A stretch of 64,000 bases of DNA from Kaistella sp. 97-N-M2. Lineage in GTDB: Bacteria > Bacteroidota > Bacteroidia > Flavobacteriales > Weeksellaceae. The notes below the pieces were generated by a model. That model did not search any database, was not told the DNA's origin, and worked only from the letters and a program-made list of their open reading frames with translations. The DNA is taken from positions 1,860,001-1,924,000 of the forward strand of contig NZ_CP090976.1 of NCBI RefSeq assembly GCF_021513235.1, given 5' to 3'. Made by a program: the position numbers and the translations under genes. Within the stretch, counting starts at the first letter, position 1. Each line of letters starts with the position of its first letter. Positions 60,007 to 64,000 of this stretch are shown one piece after another.

Positions 60007-60361
60007 ATGGGTATTGAACTTTTAGAAAATCCTTTATTTAATATCACTTTTTTTGGCGGAACTGTATTTATTCTGGCCGGATTGGTACAACTAAAATTTC
60101 CGCCGACGAAAATTAATTCACTGTAAGGATATCGAAGTGTTTCCTCCATGAAATCTCAGGAAATGGGATTTTGCCCAAAAATTTTCCGCGAAAGAATTGA
60201 TAAAATTGGGCTTTTTGTTATCGTTGTCGTCTTTAGTAGCGATCGGTACCAATTTTAACAATTCCATCAATTTAGTCATCGGTTTATTTTTGATGATCCT
60301 GCTTGTAATTATTCTTTTAGTAAGAGTTGAATGGGCGATTAAAGCAAAATTCAAAAACTAA
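60007..60361 (+). pseudogene. Broken SdpI-family membrane protein gene
   Basis: The plus strand encodes MGIELLENPLFNITFFGGTV with a first membrane helix, then TAA at 60124-60126 exactly where SdpI proteins have Tyr in LYGYR. Translation continues GYRSVSSMKSQE, then shifts frame at 60160-60164 into WDFAQKFSAKELIKLGFLL and two more hydrophobic segments, ending VEWAIKAKFKN at 60361. The YGYR...SMK-Q..W.FAQ order is the SdpI/YfhL hallmark. One stop and one frameshift in about 117 codons point to a pseudogene; errors in the sequence are the alternative. Confidence 0.75.
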
Positions 60362-60396
60362 AAATGTACGAATTAATAAATCATCACATCAAATAA

Positions 60397-61107
60397 TCAA
60401 CGCATCAATCCGTAATTCCACGCCGCCACAAAAACGCCCGCGGTTTCCGTACGCAATCTTTGCTTTCCGAGCGAAACAGCTTTTACGCCTTTTTCTGCCA
60501 AGATTTGAATTTCTTTATCCGAAAAATCACCTTCCGGACCTATCAAAAAAGTTATTTTTTGCTGTTGATCCTGCTTAGTCTGGCTGAGCAAGTTTAAATC
60601 AATCCGCTCCAGATTTTCGTTGCAGTGGGCGACAAAAGTGGTTTTTGGATTGATTTCTTTAATGAAATCGGAGAATTTTGTTAATTCGTTGATGATGGGA
60701 AAATGAGTCCGCAAACTCTGTTTCGACGCTCCTACACTTTGCTTGCGGATCTTTTCAATGTTGACATTCTTTCGTTCCGTTTGCTCGGTTTGCAGTAACG
60801 TAATTTCCGAAATACCCATTTCCGTGGCTTTTTCCACAAAAAATTCAATTCGGTCGATATTTTTCGTGGGAGCGATTGCAATGTGAAGTTGTCGGGAGAA
60901 ATCCGGCAAATTTTTGGTGATTTCCTGAACTTCAAGCGAAACTTTTTTCCCTTCAAACACCAGATTCCCTTTTGCTAAATTTCCTTTGCCGTCGGTGACG
61001 AAAATTTCTTCGCCGGAGCGCATGCGCAAAACTTTTACAATATGCGTTTGTTCTTCATTGTCGATATGGACGCGATCTCCCGTTATTTCTCCGTAAAATA
61101 ATTTCAT
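60397..61107 (-). CDS. rsmE: 16S rRNA (uracil1498-N3)-methyltransferase
   Basis: Methylates U1498 in the decoding centre of 16S rRNA. The 236 residues show the RsmE layout: N-terminal PUA-like domain (DEQTHIVKVLRMRSGEEIFVTDGKGN region, about residues 18-43), then the SPOUT domain with IAPTKNIDRIEFFVEKATEMGISEITLL, KQSVGASKQSLRTHFP, TFLIGPEGDFSDKEI (about residues 178-192) and VSLGKQRLRTETAGVFVAAWN (knot). Length is typical. It is the last of three minus-strand genes (tsaD, a small unknown gene, rsmE) with short gaps, so probably cotranscribed. Confidence 0.94.
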   Translation of the reverse strand: MKLFYGEITGDRVHIDNEEQTHIVKVLRMRSGEEIFVTDGKGNLAKGNLVFEGKKVSLEVQEITKNLPDFSRQLHIAIAPTKNIDRIEFFVEKATEMGISEITLLQTEQTERKNVNIEKIRKQSVGASKQSLRTHFPIINELTKFSDFIKEINPKTTFVAHCNENLERIDLNLLSQTKQDQQQKITFLIGPEGDFSDKEIQILAEKGVKAVSLGKQRLRTETAGVFVAAWNYGLMR

Positions 61108-61138
61108 TTAAAGTTTCTTTTTTTAATTGAATACTATA

Positions 61139-61546
61139 TCACGGTTTCAGATAATTATTCTCACTTAAAAAGGCCACGCCGGTTTTGATGGTCGTGTAAA
61201 CATCAGTGTCGCATTGCCGGTAACTGCAAGGGTAAATTTCTTCGATCCATTTTTCATTACTGAAAATTAAATTTAAATATTCCGTTTTTCTGAGATTATT
61301 TTTGAGGGAGAGGTAATCGCCTTCTTTTGGGGTGAAAGCAAAACTAAAAACGTTTTCAGTATTTATTTTTTCGAGAAACTCCTCTTTAATGTCGTGCAGG
61401 TACCCGATTTCGGAACTTTCATTCAGAAAATCCGATTCTTCCGTCGGTGCTTCAGTTTTTCCGACGACCGTTTCTAAGATCCAGTAATACCGGGAACTTT
61501 TTTTGGAGTGCGATACGAGGACTTTTTCTTCTAATAATATTTTCAT
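61139..61546 (-). CDS. Hypothetical protein in the tsaD-rsmE cluster
   Basis: A 135-residue soluble protein without signal peptide or membrane segment. It begins MKILLEEKVLVSHSKKSSRYYW, is acidic in the middle (APTEESDFLNESSEIG) and ends FLSENNYLKP. CSYRQCDTDV near residue 107 contains two cysteines. I do not recognise the family. Spacing of 17 bases to tsaD and 31 to rsmE suggests a shared transcript, and coding character is supported by base use and ATG start. Confidence 0.6.
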   Translation of the reverse strand: MKILLEEKVLVSHSKKSSRYYWILETVVGKTEAPTEESDFLNESSEIGYLHDIKEEFLEKINTENVFSFAFTPKEGDYLSLKNNLRKTEYLNLIFSNEKWIEEIYPCSYRQCDTDVYTTIKTGVAFLSENNYLKP

Positions 61547-61563
61547 GTGAAAGTTGTAATCTG

Positions 61564-62616
61564 TTAATCTTTTGCCTGAACATCTTTTTTAAAGCTCTCC
61601 TCAATATCATATCGTGAAGTGGCCGAAACGGACAGATCGGCAAATTCACCGCGGTCATATTTTAATTTCGCCACCATCGCGATCATTGCAGCGTTGTCTG
61701 TGGTATATTCAAACTTCGGAATGTAAATGTTCCAACCCAATTTCGCTGTATTTTTCTGCATGGCCTCTCGTAGGCCGGAATTTGCAGAAACGCCGCCAGC
61801 AATGGCAACTTCATTGATGTTAAGGTCCTTCGCGGCTTTTTCCAGTTTATTCATCAATATTTCGACGAGGGTTTTTTGAACGGAAGAGCAAAGATCTTCC
61901 AGATTTTCTTTGATGAAATCTGGATTTTTCTTCATTTCTTTCTGAATAAAATACAGCACAGAAGTTTTGATGCCGCTAAATGAATAATTATAATTGTCGA
62001 TGCGTGGTTTGTTGAACTGAATAGCTTCTGCGTTTCCGTTTTTTGCCAAACGATCGACAATAGGACCGGCCGGATAATCGAGACCGAAAATTTTTCCGAT
62101 CTTGTCAAAGGCTTCGCCCGCGGCATCATCGATGGTTTTACCCATGATTTCCATATCAAAATAATCTTTCACCAAAACGATCATCGTATGGCCGCCGGAC
62201 ACCGTTAAACACAAAAAGGGAAATTTAGGCGGATTGGGATTGGCATCTTCGATAAAATGCGCCAAAATGTGTGCCTGCAAATGGTTAACCTCAATCAAAG
62301 GAACCTTCAAACTCATCGACAAAGATTTCGCGAAAGAAGTTCCTACGAGCAAAGACCCCAAAAGTCCGGGACCGCGCGTAAAACCAATGGCAGAAATATC
62401 TTTTTGTTGTATATTTGCTTTGCTCACAGATTTTTGTACCACCGGGATAATATTTTGCTGATGGGCACGAGAAGCCAGCTCGGGAACAACACCACCATAT
62501 TCGTTGTGGATCTCCTGGTTGGCTGCAATGTTGGAAAGGATTTTATTTCCCTGAAGAATTGCTGCTGAAGTATCGTCGCAGGACGATTCTATACCTAAAA
62601 TTATTGAGTCGCTCAT
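61564..62616 (-). CDS. tsaD: tRNA N6-adenosine threonylcarbamoyltransferase
   Basis: Catalytic subunit of t6A modification at position 37 of ANN-decoding tRNAs. The 350 residues have the ASKHA fold with ILGIESSCDDTSAAIL, VSKANIQQKDISAIGFTRGPGLLGSLLVG, the metal-binding HxxxH in VNHLQAHILAHF (about residues 110-121), FLCLTVSGGHTMIVLV, DDAAGEAFDKIGKIFGLDYPAGP and AIAGGVSANSGLREAM. Length is usual. The ATG at 62616 lies only 4 bases from the divergent tamB start at 62621, so its promoter must lie within the tamB coding sequence (62632-62625). Confidence 0.96.
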   Translation of the reverse strand: MSDSIILGIESSCDDTSAAILQGNKILSNIAANQEIHNEYGGVVPELASRAHQQNIIPVVQKSVSKANIQQKDISAIGFTRGPGLLGSLLVGTSFAKSLSMSLKVPLIEVNHLQAHILAHFIEDANPNPPKFPFLCLTVSGGHTMIVLVKDYFDMEIMGKTIDDAAGEAFDKIGKIFGLDYPAGPIVDRLAKNGNAEAIQFNKPRIDNYNYSFSGIKTSVLYFIQKEMKKNPDFIKENLEDLCSSVQKTLVEILMNKLEKAAKDLNINEVAIAGGVSANSGLREAMQKNTAKLGWNIYIPKFEYTTDNAAMIAMVAKLKYDRGEFADLSVSATSRYDIEESFKKDVQAKD

Positions 62617-62620
62617 AACA

Positions 62621-64000
62621 ATGGCAAATTTAGAGAATAATAACGATAACGAAAATAAAAGATCTGTCGCGGAGAATATTGGCGATCAGATTCAGCATAC
62701 CGCCGAGAACGTGAGCGGTAAGGTGCAGGAAACGGTAAAAGATGCGGGACAACTTGCTTCCGATGCAATTCGTCATCCTGTCGATACCGCGAAAGAATTT
62801 GGCGAACAGGCCGCAAAAGACGTCACCAGCTACAAATGGTGGGCAAAATTGCTGCTCGCTGTTTTTTGGATTGCGCTTTTTCTGGTGGCTTCCTTTTTCG
62901 TGATCGTAAGTCTTCCGGCCACCAAAAACTGGGCTGCCCAAAAGGTCATCGAAAAACTGAATAAAGATTTAAAATCCCAAATGTCTTTTGAAAGCGTGGA
63001 AGTCAACTATTTTGGGGATATTCATATTCACAAAGTTGCCATAAAAGATTATAAGAACTTTCAGTTTTTAAAAGCAAATGAACTTTATGCGGATTCGAAC
63101 TGGTTCTCCATCATCAGCAATTCGCGCAACATGCAGTTTCAGTCCTTATCGTTAAAAAACCTGGATTTAAAAGTTATCACCTATAAAGGCGACAGCATTT
63201 CCAATTTCGTACGTTTCGTAGATCTCTTCAACACGCCTTCGCCCACGGTTAAAAAAGAACCTTTTCAGTTGAAATCGCGTATTTTCATCACCGATTCCAG
63301 GGTTTCCATCATCAATCAAAACAGTGAAGGTGAGGCCGGCAAATGGCTTACAGCGACGAACGTTAATGTGGTGGTTCCAGAACTGAAAGTGAACGGCTCC
63401 AATGTTTTTGCGCAGATCAATAACATGCGCTTCATCACGGAACGGTGGGGTAAAAAACATATTGTCGACACGTTTTCCGCGGATTTGGCGCTCACCAAAC
63501 AGTTTCTTTCCTTAAAAGATCTAACTATTAATACGGATCATTCTTTACTACAGGGCGATGTAAAATTCAATCTGAACAACGGTTCCTGGGCAGATTTTGC
63601 CGACCGCGTGCGCTGGGATATGGCCATGCAGCAGGGAAGTCAGATCAGCGGTTACGATATCAGCTATTTTGTGACGAACTGGGATAATTATAAACCCATC
63701 AACATTTCGGGCACAATGACGGGACCTTTAAATAAATTTTATCTGGATGATTTTCTTGTTCGCAATTCAAAAGTAAACATCCGCACACAGACCATGAAGG
63801 TTTCTAATATTCTAAAAGGCGATTTCCGGATTGAAACCAACCATCTTTCCACCGATTTTACCTATCGTGATCTGAAAGACATGATGCCAACCTTCATCTC
63901 TTCCAAAATGAAAAATTTTGCCGATGATTTTGGCCGCTTAAAATATAATGGTGCCGTTCGCGTGACGCCAAAAGAAGTTTTTGTGCCCAAAGCCAATTTA
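62621..64000 (+). CDS. tamB: TamB-like (DUF490 / AsmA-type) envelope protein, N-terminal part
   Basis: The first 460 codons; the gene runs off the right edge. After a variable charged start with amphipathic segments (MANLENNNDNENKRSVAENI ... SGKVQETVKDAGQLASDAIRH) comes one membrane anchor (WWAKLLLAVFWIALFLVASFFVIVSLP, about residues 73-99). A long beta-rich region follows, with FESVEVNYFGDIHIHKVAIKDYKNF and later LRDLTIN-like repeats, as in TamB/AsmA proteins. Family members form periplasm-spanning grooves thought to move lipids to the outer membrane. No partner BamA-like gene is visible here. The N-terminal apolipoprotein-like helix stretch before the anchor is unusual for TamB. Confidence 0.75.
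   Translation, partial: MANLENNNDNENKRSVAENIGDQIQHTAENVSGKVQETVKDAGQLASDAIRHPVDTAKEFGEQAAKDVTSYKWWAKLLLAVFWIALFLVASFFVIVSLPATKNWAAQKVIEKLNKDLKSQMSFESVEVNYFGDIHIHKVAIKDYKNFQFLKANELYADSNWFSIISNSRNMQFQSLSLKNLDLKVITYKGDSISNFVRFVDLFNTPSPTVKKEPFQLKSRIFITDSRVSIINQNSEGEAGKWLTATNVNVVVPELKVNGSNVFAQINNMRFITERWGKKHIVDTFSADLALTKQFLSLKDLTINTDHSLLQGDVKFNLNNGSWADFADRVRWDMAMQQGSQISGYDISYFVTNWDNYKPINISGTMTGPLNKFYLDDFLVRNSKVNIRTQTMKVSNILKGDFRIETNHLSTDFTYRDLKDMMPTFISSKMKNFADDFGRLKYNGAVRVTPKEVFVPKANL
62625..62632 (-). promoter_or_regulatory. -7 promoter box of tsaD inside the tamB coding sequence
   Basis: Minus-strand TAAATTTG (TAnnTTTG), ending 8 bases before the tsaD ATG. It occupies codons 2-4 of tamB. The tsaD mRNA would therefore be almost leaderless. 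Confidence 0.5.

Overview
The window is chromosomal DNA from a member of the Flavobacteriia, most likely a Weeksellaceae relative of Chryseobacterium or Kaistella. Four things support this: the complete gliding/type IX secretion cluster gldK-gldL-gldM-gldN with a porZ-like gene; a SusC/SusD pair; many promoters with the Bacteroidota -7 motif TAnnTTTG just upstream of start codons; and low G+C without obvious Shine-Dalgarno sites. The genus is an inference from gene order and was not tested by alignment.

Layout. 1-26.6 kb is mostly housekeeping: pnp (partial), a small membrane protein and rpsO; a lipoprotein, mgtE, a BtuF-like protein, dapA; a two-gene split 5'-nucleotidase; porZ and recO; an acyltransferase/lipoprotein pair; hslR, aroK; a Lys-Leu-Lys tRNA cluster; panC, a one-domain glycogen-synthase-like gene, a DUF4270 lipoprotein, glmS; gldKLMN; and three oxidoreductase genes. 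27.2-57.6 kb is one large pectin utilisation locus. 57.7-64 kb returns to housekeeping: tRNA-Ser, asparaginase, a TrmH-family methyltransferase, a broken SdpI-family gene, rsmE, a small unknown gene, tsaD, and the start of a tamB-like gene.

How the pectin locus works. Secreted or surface enzymes (two PL1 pectate lyases, two GH28 polygalacturonases, a CE8 pectin methylesterase, a CE12-type acetylesterase, an alpha/beta hydrolase and GH105) cut and de-esterify pectin. SusC/SusD import oligosaccharides and an ExuT-like carrier imports hexuronates. Unsaturated uronate goes through KdgF, KduI and KduD, and galacturonate through UxaC, UxaB and UxaA. Both routes meet at 2-keto-3-deoxygluconate, which KdgK and Eda turn into pyruvate and glyceraldehyde-3-phosphate. 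Three PUL proteins appear to carry type IX sorting tails, linking the locus to the secretion genes upstream.

The main new observation is regulatory. Five PUL promoters carry a palindrome of consensus TGTAATCGATTACA directly abutting or overlapping the -7 box. The only regulator gene in the locus is a LacI-family repressor (37827-38840), the obvious candidate to bind it. No hybrid two-component or ECF sigma/anti-sigma gene is present.

Quality note. recO, glmS and kduD each contain one frameshift, and a SdpI-family gene has a stop plus a frameshift. The kduD break sits in a run of eight A, and glmS is normally essential, so some of these may be sequence errors rather than biology.
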